Assembly (NCBI GenBank): GCA_963746175.1 | Contig: CAVVAH010000008.1 | Span: forward strand, 248,001 to 312,000 | DNA from: CAVVAH01 sp963746175 | Lineage (GTDB): Bacteria > Actinomycetota > Actinomycetes > JACCUZ01 | DNA length: 64,000 bases | Direction: 5' to 3' | Position numbers and translations under genes: made by a program | Shown here: one piece after another, positions 25,429 through 34,563 of the stretch | Layout of the letters: each line of letters starts with the position of its first letter | Numbering within the stretch: the first letter of the stretch is position 1 | Notes under the pieces: model-generated | What the model saw: the letters and a program-made list of their open reading frames with translations, nothing else | Told to the model about the DNA's origin: nothing | Databases searched by the model: none

Positions 25429-25980
25429 GTGACGCAGACGGACGGCGGCAGCAGGTACACGGGCGGGCGGGACGCCGACTTCGGCGCGTTCGTGCACACC
25501 CGTCGACCCCAGCTGCTCCGGCTCGCCACCCTGCTCGCTGCCGGCGACGCGCACCTGGCCGAGGACCTGGTCCAGACCGCGCTCACGAGGCTGTACGTCG
25601 CGTGGTGGCGGGTCGAGAAGGACCAGGGGGCCGAGGCGTACTGCCGACGCATCCTCGTCAACGCCGTCGTCGACGAGCGGCGGCGCGCCTGGCGCCGCAG
25701 CGAGTCGAGCCGCGCCGAGCTGCCCGACGTACCGACCGCCGAGGGCGGCTCGGCCGAGGACCGCGACGCCGTCCGCGCGGCGCTGGCAGAGCTGGGCCCC
25801 CGGATGCGGGCCGCGGTCGTGCTGCGGCACTGGCTCGGCTACGACGTCGCCGAGTGCGCGCAGCTGCTCGGCTGCAGCGAGGGCACCGTCAAGAGCCAGA
25901 CCGCCCGCGGCCTCGACCGGCTGCGCCTCCTCCTGTCCGACGACCTCACCGTCACGACCAGCTCCGGGAGCACCCGATGA
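25429..25980 (+). CDS. SigE-family (SigE70-type) RNA polymerase sigma factor
   Basis: 183 aa from the GTG at 25429, chosen because a GGAGGGG Shine-Dalgarno lies 7-8 nt upstream; an in-frame GTG at 25390 would add 13 residues. Region 2 (L-L-R-L-A-T-L-L-A-A-G-D-A-H-L-A-E-D-L-V-Q-T) and region 4 with its helix-turn-helix (Y-D-V-A-E-C-A-Q-L-L-G-C-S-E-G-T-V-K-S-Q) are both present. This actinobacterial group is usually followed by a membrane protein, as here (ATGA overlap). No target promoter was identified. Confidence 0.9.
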   Translation: MTQTDGGSRYTGGRDADFGAFVHTRRPQLLRLATLLAAGDAHLAEDLVQTALTRLYVAWWRVEKDQGAEAYCRRILVNAVVDERRRAWRRSESSRAELPDVPTAEGGSAEDRDAVRAALAELGPRMRAAVVLRHWLGYDVAECAQLLGCSEGTVKSQTARGLDRLRLLLSDDLTVTTSSGSTR

Positions 25981-26648
25981 CCGATCTCGCCGACCTGCTC
26001 GACTCCGCCGCCGGTGACCACCCTGCACCGGCTCCCGACGTCGTCGGCGCCGACCTGGCCCGCGGCCGACGCGCCCTGCTGCACCGTCGCTGGACCCGCG
26101 CCGGGCTGGCCGTCGCCGGCGTCGCCGCGGTCGGCGCGGCTGCCGTGGCCGTGCCCGGAGCGCTGGGTACGGGGCAGCAGCAGGTGCGGGTCGTGAGCCC
26201 GGCCGCCGGCGGCACGGTGTCCGTCGCGGACGCACCGAACCCCGGTGTCGACCTCGTCGACTTCGACGCCCAGGCACCCGTGAAGCCGATCTCCCCCGGT
26301 GTCGTCCCCGACGGCTGGAGCGTCGACGGCAGCGAGTACGCGCTCGTGATCGCGCCGCCCGGCAACGACACGTCGGTCGACGACTTCCGCGGCAAGCTCG
26401 TGGTCTACGTCGACGCCAACAACATCCCCCACGAGTCGCTGTCGACCAAGGTCGAGGTCGCGGTCGGCGACCGCACCGGCTACGCGATCCGCGCCGACGA
26501 CTCGGGCCTGCAGGTCTGGGTGCCGCAGGCCGACGGCACCGGCCTGCGCGCGCAGGCGCCGCTCTCTCTGGGCTGGGACGAGGCCACCCTCGGGCGGTTC
26601 CTCGGTGCGGTGACGGTCAGCGACGCCGCGGTGGCCGGCGTCGGCTGA
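25977..26648 (+). CDS. Membrane-anchored partner of the SigE-type sigma factor (possible anti-sigma factor)
   Basis: 223 aa, overlapping the sigma gene by ATGA. A cytoplasmic N-terminus of about 38 residues (M-T-D-L-A-D-L-L-D-S-A-A) is followed by one membrane span (A-G-L-A-V-A-G-V-A-A-V-G-A-A-A-V-A-V) and an extracytoplasmic domain of about 160 residues. No zinc-binding H-x3-C-x2-C anti-sigma motif is present, so it is not a ZAS-type anti-sigma factor. The layout (short inside, large outside) fits a signal-sensing partner, but the anti-sigma role is inferred from position only. Confidence 0.72.
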   Translation: MTDLADLLDSAAGDHPAPAPDVVGADLARGRRALLHRRWTRAGLAVAGVAAVGAAAVAVPGALGTGQQQVRVVSPAAGGTVSVADAPNPGVDLVDFDAQAPVKPISPGVVPDGWSVDGSEYALVIAPPGNDTSVDDFRGKLVVYVDANNIPHESLSTKVEVAVGDRTGYAIRADDSGLQVWVPQADGTGLRAQAPLSLGWDEATLGRFLGAVTVSDAAVAGVG

Positions 26649-26658
26649 CGGCGGAGGC

Positions 26659-27660
26659 TCAGACCGCGGAGCGGAAGGTGCTGCGGTAGGCGCTCGGGGG
26701 GACGCCGACCGCGGCAGCCATCTGGGCCCGCAGCGCCGCGGTCGTACCGAAACCCGCGTGCCGGGCCACCTGGTCGACCGGCAGGTCGGTGGTCTCCAGC
26801 AGGTGCCGGGCCCGGTCGACCCGCTGCTGCGACAGCCAGCGCGCCGGGCTCATCCCGGTCTCGTCCCGGAACCGGCGGGTGAACGTGCGGACGCTCATGT
26901 GCGCCCGCGAGGCCAGAGCCGCCAGGTCGACCGCTTCGTCGAGGTGCGAGAGCGCCCAGTCCCGCGCTGCCGCCGTGGACGCCTCGGCCGGCGCCGGGAC
27001 GGCCCGCTCGATGTACTGCGACTGACCACCGGCGCGCCACGGCGGCACGACGCAGCGGCGGGCCGTCCGGTTGGCGACGGCGGCACCGTGGTCGCTGCGG
27101 ACCAGGTGCAGGCACAGGTCGACGCCTGCGCCCACACCCGCCGAGGTCAGGACGTCGCCGTCGTCCACGAACAGCACGTCCGGGTCGAGCCGGACGCCGG
27201 GGTGCAGCCCGCGGAACTTCTCCGCCCACAGCCAGTGCGTCGTCGCCGGGCGGCCGTCGAGCAGCCCTGCCGCCGCGAGGACGAACGCGCCGGTGCAGAT
27301 GGACACCGTCCGCTCCCGCCCGGCCGTGTGGCGCAGCGCGTCGAGGGCCGCCGCCGGGAAGGGTCCCGCTGTACGCCGACCCTCGACGCCGGCCACGACG
27401 ACGGTCTGCGCCCAGGCCAGGGCCTCCAGCCCGTGGTCCGGCAGCACCGTGAAGCCCGACGCGGACTGCACCGGCCGCCCGGCGCCGTCCGGACCGCAGA
27501 CGCGCACGTCGTACAGCCGGCGCCCGGAGCCGTCCCGTGCCGAGCCCAGCACCTGGGTCGGGGTGCCGAGGTCGAAGCCGACCACCCCGTCCAGCGCGAG
27601 CACCGCCACCCGGTGCGGGGTGCCGACGAGCGGGTCGGACGGGTCGCGGACGTCGGGCAT
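26659..27660 (-). CDS. GlxA-family transcriptional regulator (DJ-1/PfpI + AraC)
   Basis: 333 aa from the ATG at 27660. The N-terminal DJ-1/PfpI-like domain (R-V-A-V-L-A-L-D-G-V-V-G-F-D-L-G-T-P) carries the S-I-C-T-G-A-F-V-L-A-A-A-G-L-L-D-G-R nucleophile-elbow strand. The C-terminal AraC domain has two helix-turn-helices (L-A-S-R-A-H-M-S-V-R-T-F-T-R-R-F and the later A-R-H-A-G-F-G-T-T-A-A-L-R segment). Such proteins regulate amino-acid or amine catabolism. Divergent from the MFS gene with a 70-bp gap, so it may control that transporter. Confidence 0.88.
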   Translation of the reverse strand: MPDVRDPSDPLVGTPHRVAVLALDGVVGFDLGTPTQVLGSARDGSGRRLYDVRVCGPDGAGRPVQSASGFTVLPDHGLEALAWAQTVVVAGVEGRRTAGPFPAAALDALRHTAGRERTVSICTGAFVLAAAGLLDGRPATTHWLWAEKFRGLHPGVRLDPDVLFVDDGDVLTSAGVGAGVDLCLHLVRSDHGAAVANRTARRCVVPPWRAGGQSQYIERAVPAPAEASTAAARDWALSHLDEAVDLAALASRAHMSVRTFTRRFRDETGMSPARWLSQQRVDRARHLLETTDLPVDQVARHAGFGTTAALRAQMAAAVGVPPSAYRSTFRSAV

Positions 27661-27730
27661 GGCCCGATTCTTGCACATGGTGGCCGTCCGGCCACTGGTG
27701 CGACGGAGCACCGAGCGTCAGGATCGCCGG

Positions 27731-29047
27731 GTGACGACGATGCCGGTCCCGGCGCGCCCCCGGCTCCACCGCGCCTGGCCGGTGGCAGCGGTGGCCTTCG
27801 TCGCCCTGATCGGCGCGGCCGGCTTCCGCTCGACGCCCGGCGCGTTGATCGACCCCTTGCAGTCCGAGTACGGCTGGTCGCGCGGCACCATCTCGTTCGC
27901 GGTCTCGGTCAACCTGCTGCTGTTCGGTCTCACCGCGCCGTTCGCGGCGGCGCTGATGAACCGCTTCGGCATCCGCCGGGTGGTCGCCTGCGCGCTGCTG
28001 CTCGTGTCGGCCGGGTCGGGCCTGACGGTGTTCATGCAGTCGAGCTGGCAGCTGGTGCTGCTGTGGGGAGTGCTCGTCGGTCTCGGAACCGGGTCGATGG
28101 CCCTGGCGTTCGTGGCGACGGTCGCCGGCCGGTGGTTCGTGAAGCGGCGCGGCCTCGTGACCGGCATCCTCACCGCCGGCGGCGCGACCGGCCAGCTCGT
28201 CTTCCTGCCCGTCGTGGCCTGGCTGGCCGAGCACCACGGCTGGCGCTCGGCGGCGCTGGTGGTCGCCGGCGGTGCGCTCGCCGTCGTGCCGCTCGTCCTG
28301 CTGCTCATGCGCGACCACCCCTACGACGTCGGGCTGCCGCCGTACGGCGGGGACGAGCTCGTGGTGCCGCCGCCCCGCACCGGCAACGCCGCGACCGCCG
28401 CGCTGGACGCCTTGCGCACGGCGTCGCGCACGTCGCAGTTCTGGCTGCTCGCGGGCGGGTTCGCGATCTGCGGCGCGACGACCAACGGCCTGGTCGGTAC
28501 GCACTTCATCCCCGCGGCGCACGACCACGGCATGCCGACCACCACGGCCGCCGGGCTGCTCGCCCTGGTGGGGCTGTTCGACATCGCCGGGACCATCGCG
28601 TCCGGCTGGCTCACCGACCGGGTCGACTCACGGCTGCTGCTCGCGGGCTACTACGCCGGCCGCGGGCTCTCGCTGCTCGTCGTCTCGCAGCTCTTCGCGG
28701 CGTCGCCGCACCCGAGCATGCTGGTCTTCATCCTCTTCTACGGTCTGGACTGGGTGGCCACGGTCCCGCCGACGGTGGCCCTGTGCCGGCAGTACTTCGG
28801 CGAGGCGGGACCGGTCGTCTTCGGCTGGGTGTTCGCCTCACACCAGGTCGGTGCGGCGATCGCCGCGACCGCCGCCGGCCTGACGCGCGACCACCTCGGC
28901 ACGTACGGCCCGGTCTGGTACGTCGCCGGCGCCATCTGCCTGGTCGCCGCGTCCTTCTCGGCCCGCCTGCCGGCGCCGGACCCGGGCGTTCCGTCGGGAC
29001 CGAGCGCACCGGCGCCCGAGCCGGAGCTCAGCCCGCAGCGTCCGTGA
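27731..29047 (+). CDS. Major facilitator superfamily transporter (OFA/monocarboxylate-like)
   Basis: 438 aa from the GTG at 27731 (an ATG nine bases later is possible). Twelve membrane segments are apparent, with a central cytoplasmic loop around residues 200-235. The G-x-x-x-D/N-R-x-G-x-R-x loop between TM2 and TM3 reads M-N-R-F-G-I-R-R. The N-terminal R-S-T-P-G-A-L-I-D-P-L-Q-x-E-F/Y-G-W-S-R-G-T-I-S sequence is typical of the oxalate/formate antiporter-like branch. Substrate unknown. Its 3' end overlaps the glnD 3' end by 20 bp on the opposite strand. Confidence 0.88.
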   Translation: MTTMPVPARPRLHRAWPVAAVAFVALIGAAGFRSTPGALIDPLQSEYGWSRGTISFAVSVNLLLFGLTAPFAAALMNRFGIRRVVACALLLVSAGSGLTVFMQSSWQLVLLWGVLVGLGTGSMALAFVATVAGRWFVKRRGLVTGILTAGGATGQLVFLPVVAWLAEHHGWRSAALVVAGGALAVVPLVLLLMRDHPYDVGLPPYGGDELVVPPPRTGNAATAALDALRTASRTSQFWLLAGGFAICGATTNGLVGTHFIPAAHDHGMPTTTAAGLLALVGLFDIAGTIASGWLTDRVDSRLLLAGYYAGRGLSLLVVSQLFAASPHPSMLVFILFYGLDWVATVPPTVALCRQYFGEAGPVVFGWVFASHQVGAAIAATAAGLTRDHLGTYGPVWYVAGAICLVAASFSARLPAPDPGVPSGPSAPAPEPELSPQRP

Positions 29048-31373
29048 GCAGCCGTACCGCCTCGCGGGCGGCCTGGTCGGCCAGCGGCCGGCCCGCGGCG
29101 TCCTGCAGGTAGAACACGTCCACCGCCTCGGCGCCGAGCGTCACGACGCGCGCCCCGCGGATGTTGACGCCCATCAGGGCCAGCGCCCGGCCGAGGCGGT
29201 ACAGCAGGCCCGACCGGTCGCTCGCCCGGACCTCGACGACCGTCGCGGTCTCCGACGCCGCCTCGACGACGTCGACCCGGGCAGGCGGCGGCGGGACGGC
29301 CGGCTGGCGCCGGCTGGCGTCCCGGGAGGAGAGCCGCTGGGTGACGTCGAGGTCGCCGTCCAGCGCCCGGGCGATGTCGTTGCGCAGGGCCTCGGCGCGC
29401 GGCTCGTGGTCGCGGTCGGGCACGACGGTCCAGACGTCGAGCGCCATGCCGTCCTCGGTGCGCACCTGTGCGGAGCGCACCGACAGCCGGTGCAGCGCCA
29501 GCACGCCGGCGATGGTGCTGAACAGCCCGGTGCGGTCCGGCGCGGCGACGGTCACCGTCCAGGTGACCGCCTCGTCGGGCTCGGCCACGACCGCCAGCCG
29601 GCCGGCCTGCACGAGACCGGCCTGCGCCGGGGTGAGCGGTGGCGGCGGAGGCGGTGGTGCTCCGTGCAGTCGCAGGGCGGTCCGGCGTACGAGGTCCTCC
29701 ACGAGGGCCGCCTTCCACTCGCTCCAGGCCGCCGGTCCGGTGGCCAACGCGTCGGCCAGCGTCAGGGCCGACATCAGCTCGAGCACCTCGGTGGTGCCCA
29801 GCACGTCCGCGACGGCCGTGACGGTCGCGGGGTCGTCGAGGTCGCGCTTGGTCGCGCTGTCGACCAGCAGCAGGTGGTGCCGTACGACGAGGGCCAGCGC
29901 CGCGACGTCGTCGGCGTCGAAGCCCATCCGCGTCGCGGCCGCGACGGCGAGGGGCTCCCCCGCCTCGCTGTGGTCGCCGTCGGAGCCCTTGCCGATGTCG
30001 TGCAGCAGTGCGCCGACGAGCAGCAGGTCCGGGCGGTGCACGTCGCGCACCAGCGCCGCCGCGCGCACGGCGCACTCGAGCAGGTGCCGGTCGACGCTGT
30101 AGCGGTGCACCGCGTTGCGCTGCGGAAGGTGCCGCACCCGGTCCCACTCCGGCAGCAGTCTGGGCAGCAGTCCGGCCTGGTCGAGCGCCTCCCACACCGG
30201 CACCATCGGCGGGCCGGCGCCGAGCAGCTCGACGAACAGGTGCCGCGCGTTCTCCGGCCAGGGCTCGGGCAGCGGCGGGCTGTCTGCCGCGAGCCGGTCC
30301 ACCGAGCTCGGCGACAGCGGAAGCCCCGCGCGGGCCGCCCGGGCAGCCATCCGCAGCGCGAGCAGCGGGTCGGACCGCGGGTCCGCCTGCGCGGTCAGCA
30401 CCGCCTCGCCGTCGTGCTCGGCGAGGCCTGCGCCGAGCAGCCGGAGCACCGGCCGCCGGCCACGGACGAAGCGCGACCGTTGCGGCCGGGTGGCCTGGAG
30501 GGCCCGGCGCCAGGTCACCTCGGCCGCGTGCGTCACCGCGGACGCGGAGGCACCGACCTCCCGGAGCAGCGCGTCGGCGCCGTCCAGCCCGAGGTCCGCG
30601 GCGACGTGGTCCTGCTCCTGGAGCAGCAGCTTGTTGCCGGGCCGGCCGGTGACGAGGTGCAGGGCGTCGCGGACGTCGGCCAGCCGGCGTACGGCCTCGT
30701 CGACGTCGCGATGCGGTCGGTCGGCGACCCAGGAGGCCGCGACGGCGCGCAGCGAGACGACGTCGCGCAGCCCGCCCCGGCCCTCCTTGAGGTCCGGCTC
30801 GAGGTCGTGCCGGAGGTCGCCGGACCGGGCGCCGCGCTCGTCCCATGCCTCCCGCAGGTCGGGCAGCCGGCGGCGTGCGGCCGCGCGCCAGTCGCCGAGG
30901 ACCGCGGTCCGCAGCCGGCCGACGAGCGCCGCGTCGCCGGCGACCGGCCGTGCGTCGAGCAGCCCGAGCAGGACGGCGAGGTCGTTGCTGGCGAGCCGGC
31001 GGGCCTCCTCGAACGTGCGCACCGCGTGGTCCAGCTGCACGCCCGTGTCCCAGACCGGGTACCAGATCTTCTCGGCCAGGGCGCCGACCGTGCTCCGGTC
31101 GGCATGCAGCAGCAGGAGGTCGAGGTCGCTGCCCGGCGCCAGCTCGCCGCGGCCGTAGCCGCCGACCGCGACCAGCGCGGCCTTGCCCGGGGCGACGCCG
31201 GCGTCCGCGGCAGCGTCGGCGAACACCTGCCGCAGCCATGAGTCGGTGAGTGCCGCGAGGCCGCGGCGGCGCATCACGCTGCCGGAGCCGGGGCCGGAGG
31301 TGCGGCCCTCAGCGAGCAGCTCCCGGCGGCGGGCCGCGTAGTCCGACGGCAGGGCGGAGGTGGGAACGGTCAT
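29028..31373 (-). CDS. glnD: PII uridylyl/adenylyltransferase GlnD
   Basis: 781 aa nitrogen sensor modifying the PII protein GlnB. Nucleotidyltransferase domain: G-G-Y-G-R-G-E-L-A-P-G-S-D-L-D at residues 71-85. The HD hydrolase domain has H-D-I-G-K-G-S-D-G-D-H-S. Two C-terminal ACT domains (each with D-R-x-G-L) bind glutamine. A Pro run (A-P-P-P-P-P-P-P) links HD and ACT parts. In actinobacteria such as Streptomyces and Corynebacterium this enzyme adenylylates PII, so adenylylation is the likelier chemistry. Last gene of amtB-glnB-glnD. Confidence 0.95.
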   Translation of the reverse strand: MTVPTSALPSDYAARRRELLAEGRTSGPGSGSVMRRRGLAALTDSWLRQVFADAAADAGVAPGKAALVAVGGYGRGELAPGSDLDLLLLHADRSTVGALAEKIWYPVWDTGVQLDHAVRTFEEARRLASNDLAVLLGLLDARPVAGDAALVGRLRTAVLGDWRAAARRRLPDLREAWDERGARSGDLRHDLEPDLKEGRGGLRDVVSLRAVAASWVADRPHRDVDEAVRRLADVRDALHLVTGRPGNKLLLQEQDHVAADLGLDGADALLREVGASASAVTHAAEVTWRRALQATRPQRSRFVRGRRPVLRLLGAGLAEHDGEAVLTAQADPRSDPLLALRMAARAARAGLPLSPSSVDRLAADSPPLPEPWPENARHLFVELLGAGPPMVPVWEALDQAGLLPRLLPEWDRVRHLPQRNAVHRYSVDRHLLECAVRAAALVRDVHRPDLLLVGALLHDIGKGSDGDHSEAGEPLAVAAATRMGFDADDVAALALVVRHHLLLVDSATKRDLDDPATVTAVADVLGTTEVLELMSALTLADALATGPAAWSEWKAALVEDLVRRTALRLHGAPPPPPPPLTPAQAGLVQAGRLAVVAEPDEAVTWTVTVAAPDRTGLFSTIAGVLALHRLSVRSAQVRTEDGMALDVWTVVPDRDHEPRAEALRNDIARALDGDLDVTQRLSSRDASRRQPAVPPPPARVDVVEAASETATVVEVRASDRSGLLYRLGRALALMGVNIRGARVVTLGAEAVDVFYLQDAAGRPLADQAAREAVRLLTDAAG

Positions 31374-31421
31374 CCCCCGCCCTCCTCGCCCTGCCGTCGG
31401 ATGGTGCCGGCGTCTGCGCGG

Positions 31422-31760
31422 TCAGAGCGCGTCGACGCCGCGCTCGCCGGTGCGGACCCGGACGACCGTGTCGACGGGCACCGACCAGACCTTGCCGTCG
31501 CCGATGCGGCCCGTCTGCGCCGACTTGGTGATGACCTCGATCACGTCGTCCGCGTCGGCGTCGTCCACCAGCACCTCGAGGCGCACCTTCGGCACCAGGT
31601 CGACGGTGTACTCGGCGCCGCGGTAGACCTCGGTGTGGCCCTTCTGCCGGCCGTACCCGCTGGCCTCGGTGACGGTGATGCCGTGGACCCCGAAGGACTC
31701 GAGCGCGCTCTTGACGTCGTCGAGCTTGAACGGCTTGATGACGGCGGTGATGAGTCTCAT
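31422..31760 (-). CDS. glnB: Nitrogen regulatory PII protein
   Basis: 112 aa. The T-loop has the modification site Tyr51 (R-G-A-E-Y-T-V-D), and the C-terminal T-G-x-x-G-D-G-K-V-W-S/V segment binding ATP/2-oxoglutarate is intact. Its ATG overlaps the amtB stop (ATGA), the classic amtB-glnB/K coupling that lets PII block the ammonium channel. It is followed after 48 bp by glnD, which would modify it. Many actinobacterial papers call the amt-linked copy glnK. Confidence 0.95.
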   Translation of the reverse strand: MRLITAVIKPFKLDDVKSALESFGVHGITVTEASGYGRQKGHTEVYRGAEYTVDLVPKVRLEVLVDDADADDVIEVITKSAQTGRIGDGKVWSVPVDTVVRVRTGERGVDAL

Positions 31761-33091
31761 GCGTCGACCCTCTCCTTCGTGGTGCCGACACCGGCACCGG
31801 TGTGGAAGCCGCTGCCCGTGAACGACCCGAGCTCGTACGCCGACTCGGCGTGCGTCCTCAGGTCGACACCAGTGACCTCGGACTCCTCGTCGATCCGGAA
31901 GCCCATCGTCTTGTCGATGATCGTGCCGATGACGTACGCGAGGACGAACGAGAACGCGAGCACCGCACCCGCGGCGACGGCCTGCCGCCAGAGCTGGTCG
32001 ACGCCACCGCCGTAGAACAGGCCGTTGACGCCGGCCGGGGCCTTGTCGGTGGCGAGGATCCCGATGAGCAGGGTGCCGGCGATGCCGCCGACGAGGTGGA
32101 CGCCCACGACGTCGAGCGAGTCGTCGTAGCCCCACGTGAACTTCAGCGCGACGGCGAGGGCGCACAGCACGCCGGCGACCGCGCCGACGAGGATCGCGCC
32201 GAACGGGTTGACCGCGGAGCAGGCGGGAGTGATGGCGACCAGACCGGCGACCACGCCGGACGCAGCGCCGAGTGAGGTCGCGTGCCCGTCACGGATCTTC
32301 TCCGTGGCGAGCCACGCGAGCGATGCCGCCGCTGTGGCGGCCATCGTGTTGATCCAGGCGACCGCGGCCGTGTTGCCCGCGCCGAGGGCGGAGCCCGCGT
32401 TGAAGCCGAACCAGCCGAACCACAGCAGCCCTGCGCCGATCATGACCAGCGTCAGGTTGTGCGGGCGCATGGCCTCCTTGCCGAAGCCGATCCGCTTGCC
32501 GAGGACGAGCGCGAGCGCCAGGCCCGCGGCACCGGCGTTGATGTGCACCGCCGTACCGCCGGCGAAGTCGACCGCCTTGAGGTCGTTCGCGATCCAGCCG
32601 CCCACCTCGCCCGTGTAGCCGTCGAAGGCGAAGACCCAGTGCGCGACCGGGAAGTAGACGACGGTCGCCCAGACGCCGGCGAACACCATCCACGCGCCGA
32701 ACTTGGCGCGGTCGGCGATCGCCCCGCTGATCAGGGCGACGGTGATGATCGCGAAGACGGCCTGGAACCCGACGAACGCCAGGGGCGGGATGCCGGCCGC
32801 CTCACCCGCGACTCCGCCCAGGGGGTCGGCCGAGAGCAGGCCCTTGAGCCCGACGAAGTCCAGGTTGCCCACGAGTCCTCCGCCGGCGTCGTTGCCGAAC
32901 GCCAGCGAGTAGCCGTAGAGGACCCAGAGGACGCTGATGAGCCCGAGGGCGCCGAAGCTCATCATCATCATGTTGAGGACGCTCTTCGCGCGGACCATGC
33001 CGCCGTAGAAGAGCGCGAGACCGGGCGTCATGAGCAGCACGAGAGCGGCGCTCGTGAGGACCCAGGCGGTGTCGCCGGAGCTGGGTGTCAC
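31757..33091 (-). CDS. amtB: Ammonium transporter AmtB
   Basis: 444 aa with eleven predicted spans. Both pore histidines of the twin-His motif are visible (T-A-V-H-I-N-A-G and V-G-V-H-L-V-G-G), and so is the signature D-F-A-G-G-T-x-V-H-I-x-A-G. Its N-terminal hydrophobic segment (S-A-A-L-V-L-L-M-T-P-G-L-A-L-F-Y-G-G-M-V-R) is typical. First gene of the operon; the upstream gap holds GlnR-like sites, so induction under nitrogen limitation is expected. Confidence 0.96.
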   Translation of the reverse strand: MTPSSGDTAWVLTSAALVLLMTPGLALFYGGMVRAKSVLNMMMMSFGALGLISVLWVLYGYSLAFGNDAGGGLVGNLDFVGLKGLLSADPLGGVAGEAAGIPPLAFVGFQAVFAIITVALISGAIADRAKFGAWMVFAGVWATVVYFPVAHWVFAFDGYTGEVGGWIANDLKAVDFAGGTAVHINAGAAGLALALVLGKRIGFGKEAMRPHNLTLVMIGAGLLWFGWFGFNAGSALGAGNTAAVAWINTMAATAAASLAWLATEKIRDGHATSLGAASGVVAGLVAITPACSAVNPFGAILVGAVAGVLCALAVALKFTWGYDDSLDVVGVHLVGGIAGTLLIGILATDKAPAGVNGLFYGGGVDQLWRQAVAAGAVLAFSFVLAYVIGTIIDKTMGFRIDEESEVTGVDLRTHAESAYELGSFTGSGFHTGAGVGTTKERVDA

Positions 33092-33178
33092 GGGATTTCC
33101 TCCAAGGTGGGCGGCGGGGAAGCCGGTGGTTCTGCCCAGGAGGTTGGTCGTGACGGGTTACCGCACCGCGCGCGGCAC

Positions 33179-33225
33179 GTTTCGGCCGTGTGACGATGTC
33201 CGCGCCCGTGTTACGGGGCGGTTTC
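33179..33225 (-). promoter_or_regulatory. Putative GlnR-binding region upstream of amtB
   Basis: On the minus strand, reading toward amtB: GAAAC-n6-GTAAC (33225-33210), 15 nt, then GTCAC-n6-GAAAC (33194-33179). The second pair matches the GTnAC-n6-GAAAC half-site of the actinobacterial nitrogen regulator GlnR exactly. The first pair has the same two boxes in reversed order, so the arrangement is not the textbook four-box array. It lies about 90-135 bp upstream of the amtB start. Confidence 0.55.
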
Positions 33226-33260
33226 GCCCCGCGGGCCTGTCCGGATGCCGGTCAGGCCGG

Positions 33261-34415
33261 TCAGTCGCCGAGCAGCGCGTCGACGAAGACCTCCGGGTCG
33301 AACGGCGCCAGGTCGTCGGCACCCTCCCCCAGGCCCACGAGCTTGACCGGGACGTCGAGCTCGCGCTGCACCGCCACGACGATGCCGCCCTTGGCCGTGC
33401 CGTCGAGCTTCGTCAGGACGATGCCGGTGACGTCGACGACCTCGGCGAAGACGCGCGCCTGGATCAGGCCGTTCTGACCCGTGGTGGCGTCGAGGACGAG
33501 CAGCACCTCGTCGACCGGGCCGTGCCGCTCGACGACTCGCTTGACCTTGCCGAGCTCGTCCATCAGGCCGACCTTGTTCTGCAGCCGGCCGGCGGTGTCG
33601 ACGAGCACGACGTCGTAGCCGCCGTCGGCGCCCTGCTTCACGGCGTCGAACGCGACGCTCGCCGGGTCACCGCCCTCGGGTCCGCGTACGACCGGTGCGC
33701 CGACCCGTTCGCCCCACGTCGTCAGCTGGTCGGCCGCGGCGGCCCGGAACGTGTCGGCGGCACCCAGCAGCACCGAGCGCCCGTCGGCGACCAGCACCCG
33801 GGCCAGCTTGCCGACGGTCGTGGTCTTGCCGGTGCCGTTGACCCCGACGACGAGCACGACGGCCGGCCGGCCGTCGCTGCCCTGGGTGCGCAGCGAGCGG
33901 TCGGTCGAGGGACCGACCAGCGCCAGCAGCTCCTCGCGCAGGAGGCTGCGGATCGCGGTCTCCTCGGGACGGCCGAGCTCCTTGACGCGGGTACGCAGCC
34001 GATCGACCAGCTCCTGGGTCGGCGCCACGCCGACGTCGGCGGAGAGCAGGACGTCCTCGACCTCCTCCCACGTCGCCTCGTCCAGCCGCTCGCGGGAGAG
34101 CAGCCCGAGCAGCCCCTTGCCGAGGGTCCCCTGCGACCGGCCGAGCCGGGACCGCAGCCGGGCCATCCGGCCGGCGACCGGGGCCGGCTCCTCCAGGGCC
34201 GGGGCGGGAGGCGCCGCGACGTCCGGGACGTCCGGCGTGAGGATCTTGACGTCGCCGGACGGCTCGGCGGCACGCTCGCCGGGGCGCTCCTCGAGGTCGG
34301 TGAGCGGCGGCAGCGACGCCTTGGACCGCCGGCCGCGGGTGAGGGCCAGGCCACCGCCTACGAGGACGACGACGCCGGCGACGGCGATCACGACGATGAG
34401 GGTGAGGGTGTCCAT
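33261..34415 (-). CDS. ftsY: Signal recognition particle receptor FtsY
   Basis: 384 aa. Unlike E. coli FtsY it begins with a true membrane span (residues 5-27), as in other actinobacteria, then an acidic/Pro linker and the NG domain. The P-loop is V-G-V-N-G-T-G-K-T-T-T-V-G-K, followed by D-T-A-G-R-L, T-K-L-D-G-T-A-K-G-G and G-L-G-E-G-A-D-D-L. Partner of Ffh at the membrane. The 255-bp gap upstream contains hairpin element copy 2. Confidence 0.96.
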   Translation of the reverse strand: MDTLTLIVVIAVAGVVVLVGGGLALTRGRRSKASLPPLTDLEERPGERAAEPSGDVKILTPDVPDVAAPPAPALEEPAPVAGRMARLRSRLGRSQGTLGKGLLGLLSRERLDEATWEEVEDVLLSADVGVAPTQELVDRLRTRVKELGRPEETAIRSLLREELLALVGPSTDRSLRTQGSDGRPAVVLVVGVNGTGKTTTVGKLARVLVADGRSVLLGAADTFRAAAADQLTTWGERVGAPVVRGPEGGDPASVAFDAVKQGADGGYDVVLVDTAGRLQNKVGLMDELGKVKRVVERHGPVDEVLLVLDATTGQNGLIQARVFAEVVDVTGIVLTKLDGTAKGGIVVAVQRELDVPVKLVGLGEGADDLAPFDPEVFVDALLGD

Positions 34416-34563
34416 CGCCGCCAGTCTCTCAGGTGCTGGCGCCCACCTGGTCGACCCGTCCGCCGCTGCTCACGAGCCCGCCGTCGTCGGCTGAGGTCAG
34501 ACCCGTCAGGACGGGCGGCACCGGCCACCGGCCCGGCGCCGTCGGCCCCTCCCGCCGCGGAAA

